This document shows positions 1 to 8,600 of a DNA stretch of 64,000 bases, one piece after another. This DNA comes from an uncultured Eubacterium sp. (GTDB lineage Bacteria; Bacillota; Clostridia; Lachnospirales; CAG-274). The notes under the pieces were generated by a model that was not told the origin of the DNA, ran no database searches, and was given only the letters and a program-made list of their open reading frames with translations. Position 1 is the first letter of the stretch. Each line of letters opens with the position of its first letter. The translations under genes and the position numbers were made by a program. The DNA lies in the NCBI GenBank assembly GCA_900545305.1, contig UQYD01000001.1:62001-126000 (forward strand). Direction: 5' to 3'.

Positions 1-624
1 GGTGTTGGTAAAACTACTCTTTTTCAAGTAATATCAGGCTTGGTAAAATCGGATAATGGAACTGTGGAGTTAAATGGCAGAGATATTACCGGAGTTTCAG
101 GAGAAGTTGGCTATATGTTGCAAAAGGATTTGCTTGTGCAATATAAAACTGTTTTAGATAATGTGGCACTTCCACTTATAATAAGAGGAGAAAAAAAGAA
201 GGTTGCCAGAGAAAAAGCAGGTCAATTATTTCCTAAATTTGGATTAGACGGAACACAGAATAAATATCCATCTCAGCTTTCAGGTGGTATGCGTCAGAGG
301 GCTGCATTTTTGAGAACATATTTGTTTTCAAATGAAATCAATTTGTTAGACGAACCTTTTAGTGCCTTAGATGCTATAACAAAAGGGGAGTTACATAAGT
401 GGTATTTGGATATTGTCAATAGCATTAATTTATCTTCAATTATTATTACTCACGATATAGATGAGGCAATAATGTTGTCTGATAGAATTTATGTAATGGG
501 TGGCAGACCCGGAAGTATAGTTTCAACTATAAATATTGAAAAAGACAAAAATCAACGTAAGGACTATAATCTTACAGAAGAATTTTTGGAATATAAAAAA
601 GAAATATTGTCTAAATTAATGTAA
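1..624 (+). CDS. ABC importer ATP-binding protein, NitT/TauT/SsuB type (5' end cut off)
   Basis: The window opens inside the Walker A loop: the first codons read GVGKTT. After it come the Q-loop region, the signature LSGGMRQR, Walker B with catalytic Glu (LLDEP, then FSALD) and the switch His in ITHDIDEA. The C-terminal GGRPGSI stretch is typical of ATPases that power nitrate, sulfonate, taurine or thiamine-precursor importers. About 40 N-terminal residues lie outside the window. The permease and binding protein must be upstream or elsewhere, since the next gene is unrelated and an intrinsic terminator follows. Family assignment is firm; the substrate cannot be told from this subunit alone. 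Confidence 0.9.
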   Translation, partial: GVGKTTLFQVISGLVKSDNGTVELNGRDITGVSGEVGYMLQKDLLVQYKTVLDNVALPLIIRGEKKKVAREKAGQLFPKFGLDGTQNKYPSQLSGGMRQRAAFLRTYLFSNEINLLDEPFSALDAITKGELHKWYLDIVNSINLSSIIITHDIDEAIMLSDRIYVMGGRPGSIVSTINIEKDKNQRKDYNLTEEFLEYKKEILSKLM

Positions 625-632
625 TTATTTAA

Positions 633-666
633 AGAGCTGGTTTCTGTAAAAGGAATCAGCTTTTTA
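633..666 (+). terminator. Intrinsic terminator of the ABC importer operon
   Basis: An 8-bp stem (AGCTGGTT at 635-642 with AATCAGCT at 654-661, one G-U pair) is followed by a T-run. It lies just after the ATPase stop codon. Confidence 0.75.
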
Positions 667-677
667 TATATAAGTGG

Positions 678-705
678 TTGAAGAAAATAATTTTTTTGGT
701 ATAAT
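678..705 (+). promoter_or_regulatory. Probable sigma-A promoter for the unknown membrane protein
   Basis: TTGAAG (678-683), a 16-base spacer and a perfect TATAAT (700-705) lie about 50 bases before the gene starting at 757 and after the preceding terminator. Confidence 0.55.
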
Positions 706-756
706 AATTGAAAAGAAGAATTTTAAAGCATTGATTGATTTTGTGAGGTGTATTTT

Positions 757-1794
757 GTGATTAAAAATTTTCAAAAATTAATAACGAATTATGCCTACAA
801 TAATAATCTTTACTGTAGATTTAATTTTGACGGATACATAGATGAAATAGATACAATAAAGGGTAAAGTGTTCTATGGCTCTGGTTTCACACTTGTTTTA
901 GAATATCAACTAAATTATGGAAAATTGTTTTGTAGATTTATACTACAGCAAAATCCTCCTATAGAGTATAATCCTTACGATGTATTACACTATATTGATG
1001 ATAAATTCTATTGCCTGTCCTTTGATTATATTGAAAATGAAAAGGATTTGGAAATATGTATAAGCTATATTTTTGATGTTATAGATAAATATTATGAAAA
1101 AATATTGGAACTGTCCTATTCAGAAAAAATAAAAGATATAGAAAATATTTTTGCTAGAGATTTTGACAAATATTACAACGGAAATATCTTTGGTAATGAA
1201 AATATAGTCAGTGAATATAAGGAAATACTTTTTGATGATTATTACAACATAGACAATGAAAGATATTTCAAAAAAGAATATAAATATTTTATTGAGGGTA
1301 AATTTGATAAAGCAAAGGAAATATATTTAAAGAATAAAAATAATTTAGCTAATTATGAAATGAAAGTTTTGGAGCATATAGAAAATACAGAGAAAATGGA
1401 ATTGCCGGTAAAAAACATTGAAAGTGTTTCCAAATACGTTTTTTACAAGAAAAAAATATTTGATATAGTAAATTTACTGAAAATATTTTGTGGTATTTTT
1501 GGAGTTGGTTTAAGTTCATGTCTTTGCTTTGCAATTTATACAGTTATATATTATTTTTTAATGCTTGTAATAAAAGGACAATGTACAAATGTAAATAGAT
1601 ATGTTATAGCTGTACTAAGTATAATCCCTGGTATAATGATGACCTTTAAATTGCGAAAAGAATGGTATGATATGTTTGCAATACCAAATGATTTGGAAAG
1701 TAATGAAAAAATTTCTAAATTAGAGAAAAAATTAATATTGGTTTATATTATTTTAAGTTTTATAATTATGATTGTAAATATAAAACTTATTTAA
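757..1794 (+). CDS. Unknown protein with a soluble N-terminal part and C-terminal membrane helices
   Basis: I do not recognise this family. The first ~225 residues are soluble, rich in Tyr, Asp, Glu, Lys and Asn. A helix with a TPR-like flavour (GKFDKAKEIYLKNKNN) sits near residue 190. Three or four hydrophobic segments follow in the last ~115 residues, so the protein is probably membrane-anchored by its C-terminus. I chose the GTG at 757 because GAGGTG at 745-750 gives an ideal ribosome binding site; a GTG at 748 overlaps that site. It has its own promoter and stands between an importer operon and patB. Very AT-rich codon use would fit an accessory gene, but the difference from its neighbours is modest. 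Confidence 0.75.
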   Translation: MIKNFQKLITNYAYNNNLYCRFNFDGYIDEIDTIKGKVFYGSGFTLVLEYQLNYGKLFCRFILQQNPPIEYNPYDVLHYIDDKFYCLSFDYIENEKDLEICISYIFDVIDKYYEKILELSYSEKIKDIENIFARDFDKYYNGNIFGNENIVSEYKEILFDDYYNIDNERYFKKEYKYFIEGKFDKAKEIYLKNKNNLANYEMKVLEHIENTEKMELPVKNIESVSKYVFYKKKIFDIVNLLKIFCGIFGVGLSSCLCFAIYTVIYYFLMLVIKGQCTNVNRYVIAVLSIIPGIMMTFKLRKEWYDMFAIPNDLESNEKISKLEKKLILVYIILSFIIMIVNIKLI

Positions 1795-1809
1795 TGGTGA
1801 TGTGAGATA

Positions 1810-2976
1810 ATGTACGATTTTGATAAAATTATAGACAGAAGAAACACAAATTCCTTAAAATGGGACGTAGCTGAAAATGAACTTCCAATGTGGGTAGCTG
1901 ATATGGACTTTGAAACAGCTCCGGAAATTAAGGAAGAATTGAAAAAATGTGTAGACAGAGGTATATTCGGTTATTCTATTGTACCTGAACAGTGGTACGA
2001 TGCTGTAATATACTGGTGGGATAAAAGACATAATTTTAAAATAGAAAAAGAGTGGTTGCAGTTTTGTTCAGGTGTCGTTTCTGCAGTTAATTGTGTAATA
2101 AAAAGAGTAACAAATTTAGGGGATAATGTTTTAGTTCAGACACCTGTATACAATGCTTTCTTTAATTGTATTAAAAATCAGGGCAGAAATATTGTTGAAA
2201 ATAAATTAATTTATGATGGCAAAATATATTATATTGATTTTGATTATTTAGAGAAAAAGCTATCAAATCCTCTTACAACAATGATGATACTATGCAACCC
2301 TCAAAATCCGTCAGGCAGGATTTGGACAAAAGAGGAACTTTCAAAAATAGGGGAACTTTGTAACAAGTATAATGTTGTTGTTCTTTCTGATGAAATACAT
2401 TGTGATTTAACAGACCCTGATTGCAATTATATTCCTTTTGCAAGTGTATCTGATGTATGCAAAAATGTAAGTGTAACATGTGTGTCTACTTCAAAGACTT
2501 TTAATGTTGCAGGCTTACATTCAGCTACGGTTATAATTCCTAATGAAAAATTGAAAAATAATGTTGCCAGAGGCTTAAATATTGATAGGTATTCTAGTGT
2601 AAATTCTTTTGCTATAGATGCTACCATTACAGCTTATACAAAAGGCGAAAAGTGGTTAGATGAGCTAAGAGTTTATTTATGCGAAAATAAGAAAATAGTA
2701 TATGAATTTATTGAAAAGGAAATACCTGATTTAAAGGTTTTAAAATCTGAAGCAACTTATTTGATGTGGCTTGATTGCAGTGAAATAACTAAAAATTCTT
2801 CAGAACTTTGCAATTTCATAAGAGAAAAAACAGGATTGTATATTTCAAAGGGTGTAAATTATAAAGGTAATGGCATCAATTTTATGAGAATGAATATTGC
2901 TTGCCCAAAGGAAACTCTTATGGACGGTCTTTCAAGATTGAAAAATGGTATTGTGGAATATAAAAAACAAAAATGA
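1810..2976 (+). CDS. patB: PatB/MalY-type aminotransferase: cystathionine beta-lyase
   Basis: A fold-type I PLP enzyme of the MalY/PatB group, which cleaves C-S bonds of cystathionine or cysteine conjugates to give pyruvate, ammonia and a thiol. Visible features: the group-typical N-terminus (IIDRRNTNSLKWD and LPMWVADMDF), the PLP-phenol contact in VVLSDEIHCDL, and the Schiff-base lysine in STSKTFNVAG near residue 229. At 388 residues it has the normal length. The ATG at 1810 follows GGTGATGTGAG. It lies 15 bases after the preceding gene and may be co-transcribed with it. Methionine biosynthesis or cysteine catabolism are both possible roles; PatB and MalY cannot be separated by eye. Confidence 0.92.
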   Translation: MYDFDKIIDRRNTNSLKWDVAENELPMWVADMDFETAPEIKEELKKCVDRGIFGYSIVPEQWYDAVIYWWDKRHNFKIEKEWLQFCSGVVSAVNCVIKRVTNLGDNVLVQTPVYNAFFNCIKNQGRNIVENKLIYDGKIYYIDFDYLEKKLSNPLTTMMILCNPQNPSGRIWTKEELSKIGELCNKYNVVVLSDEIHCDLTDPDCNYIPFASVSDVCKNVSVTCVSTSKTFNVAGLHSATVIIPNEKLKNNVARGLNIDRYSSVNSFAIDATITAYTKGEKWLDELRVYLCENKKIVYEFIEKEIPDLKVLKSEATYLMWLDCSEITKNSSELCNFIREKTGLYISKGVNYKGNGINFMRMNIACPKETLMDGLSRLKNGIVEYKKQK

Positions 2977-2980
2977 TAAA

Positions 2981-3009
2981 AATGGCATAGGCGAACAACC
3001 TATGCCATT
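2981..3009. terminator. Bidirectional terminator between patB and the thioesterase gene
   Basis: A perfect 11-bp stem (2981-2991 with 2999-3009) and 7-base loop sit between convergent genes. The reverse strand continues into a clear U-tract; the forward strand is followed by a weaker T-rich stretch. Confidence 0.8.
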
Positions 3010-3013
3010 AAAT

Positions 3014-3397
3014 TTATTTCTTAGAATTTATTTTAGCTTGGAATTTTTCGTTGTTTATAATAAATCTTTCGTGAGTACCTTCGCCAATTTTACCAACTTC
3101 ATCAAAGGCTGTTACTTTAAAAGTCAACTTTCTGCCGTCAATAGCAATAAGCTCACTTTCGGCTGTAACCTTCATACCTACTGGTGTAGCTGATATATGC
3201 TGAATATTCATAAGTGTACCTACGGTGCCACTACCTTCTTCTAAAAGAGATTGAACACTTTCGTAAGCTGATTTTTCCATTAAAGCAATCATAGCTGGTG
3301 TAGCATAAACTGATAAACCACCACTACCTACAGCAACAGCAGTTTTTTCATTTGTTACAATTTCAGATGCAGAACCTTTAATACCTGTATTTAACAT
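3014..3397 (-). CDS. Hotdog-fold thioesterase, FlK-like
   Basis: A 127-residue single-domain hotdog protein resembling the fluoroacetyl-CoA thioesterase FlK group. Visible family traits are SVYATPAMIALME (substrate helix with its Glu), GTVGTLMNIQHISATPVG (conserved Thr and His) and the closing GEGTHERFII strand. The natural substrate is probably another acyl-CoA; defluorination is not implied. The ATG at 3395-3397 follows a strong AAGGAGG, which rules out the longer in-frame start. A hairpin (AGTTAG 3415-3420 with CTAACT 3427-3432) lies in the 5' leader, and a TTGACA/TACTAT promoter precedes it. It appears monocistronic. Confidence 0.85.
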   Translation of the reverse strand: MLNTGIKGSASEIVTNEKTAVAVGSGGLSVYATPAMIALMEKSAYESVQSLLEEGSGTVGTLMNIQHISATPVGMKVTAESELIAIDGRKLTFKVTAFDEVGKIGEGTHERFIINNEKFQAKINSKK

Positions 3398-3443
3398 ACT
3401 ATTCCTCCTTATATAGTTAGACAAAGCTAACTTCTTTTATAAA

Positions 3444-3472
3444 ATAGTATCATATAAATATTGGATTGTCAA
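3444..3472 (-). promoter_or_regulatory. Sigma-A promoter of the thioesterase gene
   Basis: On the reverse strand, TTGACA (3467-3472), 17 bases and TACTAT (3444-3449). It begins about 10 bases from the hydE stop codon. Confidence 0.7.
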
Positions 3473-3482
3473 ATATATATAA

Positions 3483-4505
3483 CTATTTTTTTACATTTCC
3501 TATGTCTGTTACAATACTGTATCCGGAATTTGACACTCTCTTTTCAAGACAACTTCTGCATTGAGCAGACTCATCACCAGTACAAATTTTATTTTCGTAC
3601 AATTCGTAGAACTTTCTTACACTAACAGGGGAAAGATTAGGCATTACAACATTTGCACCAGCCTTTAATCCCATTTCACGACCTAAAGGATTTATTGTGC
3701 CTAATGCTGTTGTTGCAGGAATAAGGGCATAAGGAAACATAATCCTTAAAATAGAGATAAGTTTCAAAGTTAATTCAAAACTTCCGTTGCCATAAATATG
3801 GAAAGGAGTTTCGGCGTGAGTTAAATATGGTCCTATGCCAATCATATCAGGTTCAAGCTCTTGCAAAAATCTTAAATCAGATATTAAATTTTCTGTAGCC
3901 TGGAAAGGTGAACCAACCATAAAACCGGAACCAACTTGATAGCCTATTTCCTTTAAATCGAATAGGCACTGTTTTCTGTTTTTTAAACTCATACTATGGG
4001 GATGAAGTTTGCTGTAGTGAGTTTCGTCAGCTGTTTCGTGTCTTAACAAATAACGGTCAGCACCGGCATCAAAATATGCTTTGTAGCTTTCTTTTGATTT
4101 TTCTCCTATGGAAAGTGTTACAGCACAGTCACTGTATTTTTCTTTTATTGAATAGACAATATCGCATATTTTTTCATCTGTAAAATATGGGTCTTCTCCA
4201 CCCTGTAATACAAAAGTACGGAAACCTAAACTGTAGCCGTCTTTACAACATTCCATTATATCTTCTTTGGAAAGTCTGTATCTATGTGCATTTTTATTAT
4301 CTTTTCTTATACCACAATAATAGCAATCATTTTTACAAAAATTAGTAAATTCTATTAATCCTCTGATATATACATCAGTGCCATAGTGTTGTTTTCTGAT
4401 AATATCTGCATTTTCTCTCAACTTACTATCAAATTCAGTAGACTCTAATAATGTTTTTAACTGCGTATCACTTAGAGTACAGTTTTTAACAAATTCATCA
4501 ATCAT
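3483..4505 (-). CDS. hydE: [FeFe]-hydrogenase maturation radical SAM enzyme HydE
   Basis: A 340-residue radical SAM TIM-barrel protein. The SAM-cluster motif is CKNDCYYC (Cx3Cx2C), preceded by RGLIEFTNF as in HydE/BioB-type enzymes, and GGEDPYF follows. The C-terminal CTGDESAQCRSC supplies the second Cx7Cx2C cluster site found in many HydE proteins, which separates it from PylB. HydE works with HydF and HydG to build the H-cluster dithiolate bridge. The ATG at 4503-4505 follows GAGGT; longer in-frame starts run into the promoter. No hydF, hydG or hydrogenase gene is in the window, so the maturation genes are dispersed here. Confidence 0.92.
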   Translation of the reverse strand: MIDEFVKNCTLSDTQLKTLLESTEFDSKLRENADIIRKQHYGTDVYIRGLIEFTNFCKNDCYYCGIRKDNKNAHRYRLSKEDIMECCKDGYSLGFRTFVLQGGEDPYFTDEKICDIVYSIKEKYSDCAVTLSIGEKSKESYKAYFDAGADRYLLRHETADETHYSKLHPHSMSLKNRKQCLFDLKEIGYQVGSGFMVGSPFQATENLISDLRFLQELEPDMIGIGPYLTHAETPFHIYGNGSFELTLKLISILRIMFPYALIPATTALGTINPLGREMGLKAGANVVMPNLSPVSVRKFYELYENKICTGDESAQCRSCLEKRVSNSGYSIVTDIGNVKK

Positions 4506-4544
4506 TATTTTACCTCTCAAATATCCTACTTGTTTAGTAAGAAT

Positions 4545-4573
4545 ATCATAATCAATAATTATTTGAAAGTCAA
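4545..4573 (-). promoter_or_regulatory. Sigma-A promoter of hydE
   Basis: Reverse strand TTGACT (4568-4573), 17 bases, TATGAT (4545-4550), about 40 bases before the hydE ATG. Confidence 0.7.
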
Positions 4574-4614
4574 TATATATGAAAATTTTTATAAAAAATT
4601 CAATAGTACCGTAC

Positions 4615-4643
4615 TTGACAAAAATAGGTGGAATAAATAAAAT
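4615..4643 (+). promoter_or_regulatory. Probable sigma-A promoter of the SGNH-azlCD operon
   Basis: TTGACA (4615-4620), 17 bases, TAAAAT (4638-4643), divergent from the hydE promoter. A better-looking TATAAT at 4643-4648 is 22 bases away, which is too far to pair with this -35 box. Confidence 0.55.
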
Positions 4644-4688
4644 ATAATACATAAATCATATAAAACATATAGGAAATGGGTGATTAGT

Positions 4689-5324
4689 ATGAAACAGATA
4701 TTATGCTTTGGAGATTCAAATACATATGGATTAATTCCGGCAACAAAAGATAGATATGATTGGAACACTAGATGGACTGGTATTTTAAGTAAGAAAATAG
4801 AAAAGAATGGATATAGAGTAGTAGAAGAAGGTTTATGTGGCAGAACAACTATTTTTGAAGATGCTACTAGAAAGGGCAGAAAGGGAGCAGACTTACTTCC
4901 TATTATATTGGAAACTCACAAGCCTATTGATACAGTTGTACTTATGCTTGGCACAAATGATTGTAAAACTGCTTACGGTGCTACTGCTGAAAAAATTGGA
5001 AGTGGAATTGAATTATTAATAAAGCAAATTAAAGATAGTGACCCTGATATAAATATTATACTTGTTTCACCTATAGAATTAGGAGAAGGTGTAGGGGAGG
5101 AAGGTTTTGATATTGAATTTAATGAAAATTCAGTTGAGGTGTCAAAACAACTTCCTAAAGTTTATAGAAAAATTGCAAAAAAATATGACACTGATTTTGT
5201 AGCTGCTTCATATTATGCAAGACCTAGTTCTGCTGACAGAGAACATCTTAATGAATTTGGTCATAGACAGCTTGCAGAGGCTATTTATAATCAGTTTTAT
5301 AGCAAAATTAGGGAAGCAGTTTAA
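4689..5324 (+). CDS. SGNH/GDSL-family hydrolase (esterase or lipase-like)
   Basis: A 211-residue SGNH hydrolase. Block I is CFGDSNTYG with the catalytic Ser, block III is MLGTNDCK, and block V is DREHLNEFGHRQL, carrying the catalytic Asp/His pair. No signal peptide is visible, so it is probably cytoplasmic; relatives are arylesterases or acyl-ester hydrolases with broad substrates. I chose ATG 4689 because GGTGAT just upstream is the ribosome binding site; a GTG at 4680 overlaps that site. The stop overlaps the azlC start by one base, indicating translational coupling, although a functional link to amino-acid export is not obvious. Confidence 0.88.
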   Translation: MKQILCFGDSNTYGLIPATKDRYDWNTRWTGILSKKIEKNGYRVVEEGLCGRTTIFEDATRKGRKGADLLPIILETHKPIDTVVLMLGTNDCKTAYGATAEKIGSGIELLIKQIKDSDPDINIILVSPIELGEGVGEEGFDIEFNENSVEVSKQLPKVYRKIAKKYDTDFVAASYYARPSSADREHLNEFGHRQLAEAIYNQFYSKIREAV

Positions 5325-6040
5325 TGAAAATAGATAAGAAAACTTTATTATTTGCTTTTGTAAGTTCACTACCTATTTTCTTTAGTTATGAGTTTTTGAG
5401 CATAGCTTTTGGTATTATGATGTATAATGCAGGCTATAATTTCATATGGTCTTGGCTTGTAAGCAAAACTGTCTATACAGGGGCTTTTCAATATGTTCTT
5501 GTGGATTATTTAAAAACAGGAACGCCTTTTATTACTGTAATATTAACAGCTGTTTTTATGAACAGTAGAATGTTGTTTTATGGTATTTCATACATTGAGA
5601 AATTTAGAAAAACAGGTAAGTTTTATCCTTATATGATATTTAGTTTAACAGATGAAACTTATGCTCTCTACTGCAGTATGGATGGAGGTAAAAATTTACC
5701 AAAGGGCATAAATGAAACTTTGTATATGCTTTATGTTGCAATAATGGCGAGAGTTTATTGGTTGACAGGGACTATTATTGGTGGATTGTTAGGTGGTTTC
5801 CTAAAGTTTGATTTTACGGGAATAGATTTTTGTATGACAGCGTTATTTGTTACTATTTTAATAGATAAATGGAAAGCCGGAAAAGACCGTAAATTTGCAA
5901 TAACAGGTTTGGTGTGTGGTACAGTTTCACTTTTTATTTTTGGAGCAAAGAGTTTTATATTCCCTGCAATGATGTTTACAATGCTGTTATTGATTGTTGA
6001 GAGAAAATTTAGTAATAAGGGGTTAGGAGATAATGTCTAG
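5324..6040 (+). CDS. azlC: AzlC-family branched-chain amino acid exporter, large subunit
   Basis: A polytopic membrane protein of 238 residues matching AzlC/YgaZ. Family traits are the early GIMMYNAGYNFIWSW helix region, NSRMLFYGISYIEKF in the loop after the second helix, and a DETYAL segment. With AzlD it forms the two-subunit exporter that expels branched-chain amino acids and analogues such as 4-azaleucine in Bacillus. Its ATG overlaps the preceding stop codon by one base, and its 3' end overlaps azlD by eight bases, so the three genes form a tightly coupled operon. Confidence 0.9.
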   Translation: MKIDKKTLLFAFVSSLPIFFSYEFLSIAFGIMMYNAGYNFIWSWLVSKTVYTGAFQYVLVDYLKTGTPFITVILTAVFMNSRMLFYGISYIEKFRKTGKFYPYMIFSLTDETYALYCSMDGGKNLPKGINETLYMLYVAIMARVYWLTGTIIGGLLGGFLKFDFTGIDFCMTALFVTILIDKWKAGKDRKFAITGLVCGTVSLFIFGAKSFIFPAMMFTMLLLIVERKFSNKGLGDNV

Positions 6041-6356
6041 CTTAAAAATTGTAGCCATAATTTTATGCAGTGGTCTTTGTACTTTTGGTATAAGAGCTAT
6101 ACCATTTTTGATATTTAGAGATAATAAAAAGCCACCGGAAATAATATCGTACTTAGGAGAAAAATCTACTTCTGCTATTATGGCTATTTTAGTTGTATAT
6201 TGCTTAAAAGGTGCTGTTAATTCGGATTTTATATCTAATTTGACATTATTTGGTGGTGTGGCAACAACAGTTATTACTCACTTAATATTTAAAAATACTC
6301 TTTTAAGTGTATTTGTTGGAACTGTATGCTATATGATTTTTATAAGAATTGCGTAA
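6033..6356 (+). CDS. azlD: AzlD-family small subunit of the branched-chain amino acid exporter
   Basis: A 107-residue membrane protein with three to four helices and the AzlD signature region CTFGIRAIPFLIF near the N-terminus. It overlaps azlC by eight bases; the subunits act together in the inner membrane. A strong hairpin-plus-T-run follows about 40 bases downstream and ends the operon. Confidence 0.88.
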   Translation: MSSLKIVAIILCSGLCTFGIRAIPFLIFRDNKKPPEIISYLGEKSTSAIMAILVVYCLKGAVNSDFISNLTLFGGVATTVITHLIFKNTLLSVFVGTVCYMIFIRIA

Positions 6357-6397
6357 TATTTACTTTATTGATATAGATTGAAAAATATGTTAGAATT

Positions 6398-6428
6398 AAG
6401 TCATAGTGAAATCTGTGACTTTTTTTAT
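6398..6428 (+). terminator. Intrinsic terminator after azlD
   Basis: A 9-bp stem (6398-6406 with 6413-6421, one wobble pair) with a 6-base loop is followed by a run of T. It lies between azlD and recG. A TTGATA/TAGAAT pair immediately upstream would be terminated here, so recG probably starts from a promoter between 6430 and 6460 that I cannot pin down. Confidence 0.75.
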
Positions 6429-6470
6429 TATTTTTTTATATGATATATGATTTTAGAATGGGTGTAAGAA

Positions 6471-8522
6471 ATGGAATTAAATGAGCCAATATCAGTAGTG
6501 AAAAATATTGGAGAAACTAGATGCAAACAACTTAATAAAATGGGTGTTGAAACTGTAAATGACCTTATAGAGTATTTTCCTAGAGATTACGAGGATAAGA
6601 GTCTTTTTGTAAACATATCTGATGTAGTAAAAGGAGAAGTCAACACATTTAAAGCGAAAGTTTCATTTAATCCAGAGGCTCACAGAGTAAAAGGTATGGT
6701 TATTGTAAGGGCTAGATTAAGTGATGCTACAGGAAGCATAGATGGTGTGTGGTTTAATCAACCTTATATTAAAAATTCACTTGTATTGGGAAAAGAATAT
6801 GTATTTTCCGGCAAAGTTACAGAAAAATATAACAGAATACAAATAGAAAGTCCTGAATTTGAAGTTTTTAATCCCAACAGTTTAAACAATGGTAGAATTG
6901 TACCGGTATATACTTTACCAGCTAGATTAAGCCAAAAAGTAATAAGAACCGTTATAAGAGATGCTTTAGTTGAGGTAAAGGATAAAATAGATGAGTTCTT
7001 GCCTGAAAGTATTATGAAGAAAATGAACTTGTGTTCAAGACTTTATGCTATAAAGAACATACATTTTCCTCAAAATGACGATGCCTTTTTTAAAGCTAGA
7101 TATAGATTGGTAGCAGAAGAACTTTTACTTTTGCAAATGAGGTTGTTACAGCTTAAAGGCGATGTTGGAGAAAAGACAAGTACCGTAAAAATAGGAAATT
7201 ATGATGTAAGTGAAATAAGAAATCAACTTAAATTTGATTTGACAAATGCACAGAAAAAGGTTTTAAACGAAATATTTAATGACTTTTCCAGTGGCTATGT
7301 TATGAACAGATTGGTGCAAGGTGATGTAGGCTGTGGTAAAACAGCTGTTGCAATGATAGCAGCGTATCTTATTATAAATAATGGCTATCAGGCTGTTATG
7401 ATGGCACCTACAGATGTACTTGCCAATCAGCACTATGAAAGTTTCAAGGCTGTGTTTGAACCTTTAGGTATAAGTTGCCAGTTACTTACAAGTGGGTTAA
7501 AGAAAAAAGAAAAGAATTTAGCCTATGAAAATATAGAAAATGGCAATGCAAAAATGATTATAGGTACTCACGCACTTATACAGGAGAAAGTCGTTTATAA
7601 TAATTTGGGGTTGGTCATTACAGATGAGCAACATAGATTTGGCGTAAGACAAAGAGAAATGTTGGCTCAAAAAGGTGAAGAACCTCACGTTTTAGTTATG
7701 ACAGCCACACCTATACCTAGAACTTTGGCTCTTATATTATATGGAGATTTGGATATATCGACTATAAATGAACTTCCACCGGGAAGACAGAAGGTAGATA
7801 CTTTTGCTGTAAATCACACCTATGACAACAGACTTTATGACTTTATAGAAAAAGAAGTTGCAAAGGGTAGACAATGTTACATTATTTGTCCTATGATTGA
7901 AGAAAATGAAAAACTGGATTTAAGAAGTGTTTTGAAATTTACTGAAGAACTTCAAAATGACAGACTACCTAGTTTAAGAGTAGAATGTATGCATGGTAAG
8001 TTAAAAAACAACGAAAAACAGGATATTATGGACAGATTTTCTAATGGAGAAATTGATGTTTTGGTATCTACTACAGTAATTGAAGTAGGTGTAAACGTAC
8101 CAAATGCTACACTTATGATTATTGAAAATGCCGAAAGATTTGGTTTGTCAGCTTTACATCAGTTAAGAGGTAGAGTAGGCAGAGGTGGAGAAAAGAGTTA
8201 CTGTGTTTTGGTTACAGATAGCAAAACAAAGGTAGCAAAAGAGAGAATGTCTATAATGTGTAAGTCCAATGATGGCTTTGTTATTTCTGAAAAAGATTTA
8301 CACCTTAGAGGACCAGGGGATTTCTTTGGAACAAGGCAACATGGGCTTCCGGAAATGAAAATTGCAAACCTATATAAGGACATAAATATATTAAAAGATG
8401 TTCAGTCTGTCGCCATTGATTTGTATAAAAGTGATGAAAATTTGGAAAAAAAAGAAAATTTATTGCTTAAAAAGCGAATAGAAGAACTATATTCTGAAGA
8501 AAATAAAAAAATTTGCCTATAA
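6471..8522 (+). CDS. recG: ATP-dependent DNA helicase RecG
   Basis: Branch-migration helicase that remodels stalled replication forks and Holliday junctions. At 683 residues it has the usual length. The N-terminal wedge/OB domain (to about residue 250) opens with a helix-hairpin-helix-like VKNIGETRCKQLNKMGV. Helicase motifs follow in order: GDVGCGKTAVA (Walker A), MAPTDVLANQH, TDEQHRFGVRQ (DExH variant typical of RecG), MTATPIPRTLAL, and the C-terminal QLRGRVGRG. It starts at an ATG with a weak upstream site and is followed 78 bases later by rsmD, a common clostridial order. Confidence 0.97.
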   Translation: MELNEPISVVKNIGETRCKQLNKMGVETVNDLIEYFPRDYEDKSLFVNISDVVKGEVNTFKAKVSFNPEAHRVKGMVIVRARLSDATGSIDGVWFNQPYIKNSLVLGKEYVFSGKVTEKYNRIQIESPEFEVFNPNSLNNGRIVPVYTLPARLSQKVIRTVIRDALVEVKDKIDEFLPESIMKKMNLCSRLYAIKNIHFPQNDDAFFKARYRLVAEELLLLQMRLLQLKGDVGEKTSTVKIGNYDVSEIRNQLKFDLTNAQKKVLNEIFNDFSSGYVMNRLVQGDVGCGKTAVAMIAAYLIINNGYQAVMMAPTDVLANQHYESFKAVFEPLGISCQLLTSGLKKKEKNLAYENIENGNAKMIIGTHALIQEKVVYNNLGLVITDEQHRFGVRQREMLAQKGEEPHVLVMTATPIPRTLALILYGDLDISTINELPPGRQKVDTFAVNHTYDNRLYDFIEKEVAKGRQCYIICPMIEENEKLDLRSVLKFTEELQNDRLPSLRVECMHGKLKNNEKQDIMDRFSNGEIDVLVSTTVIEVGVNVPNATLMIIENAERFGLSALHQLRGRVGRGGEKSYCVLVTDSKTKVAKERMSIMCKSNDGFVISEKDLHLRGPGDFFGTRQHGLPEMKIANLYKDINILKDVQSVAIDLYKSDENLEKKENLLLKKRIEELYSEENKKICL

Positions 8523-8600
8523 ATGAATTTAGGGTATTTACTTAATTAATTTTTTTTTGTATAATGATGTTTAGAACTGTTGTAAAGGTGATGGTATTAT

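Noticed and set aside
2945..3193. Forward open frame across the patB terminator
   Set aside because: It runs through a strong bidirectional terminator and is antisense to the FlK-like thioesterase gene.
4615..4648. TTGACA paired with the perfect TATAAT at 4643-4648
   Set aside because: The spacing is 22 bases; the weaker TAAAAT at 4638 gives the normal 17.
6368..6396. TTGATA-17-TAGAAT promoter-like pair before recG
   Set aside because: A strong terminator lies immediately downstream (6398-6428), so it could not drive recG unless attenuated.
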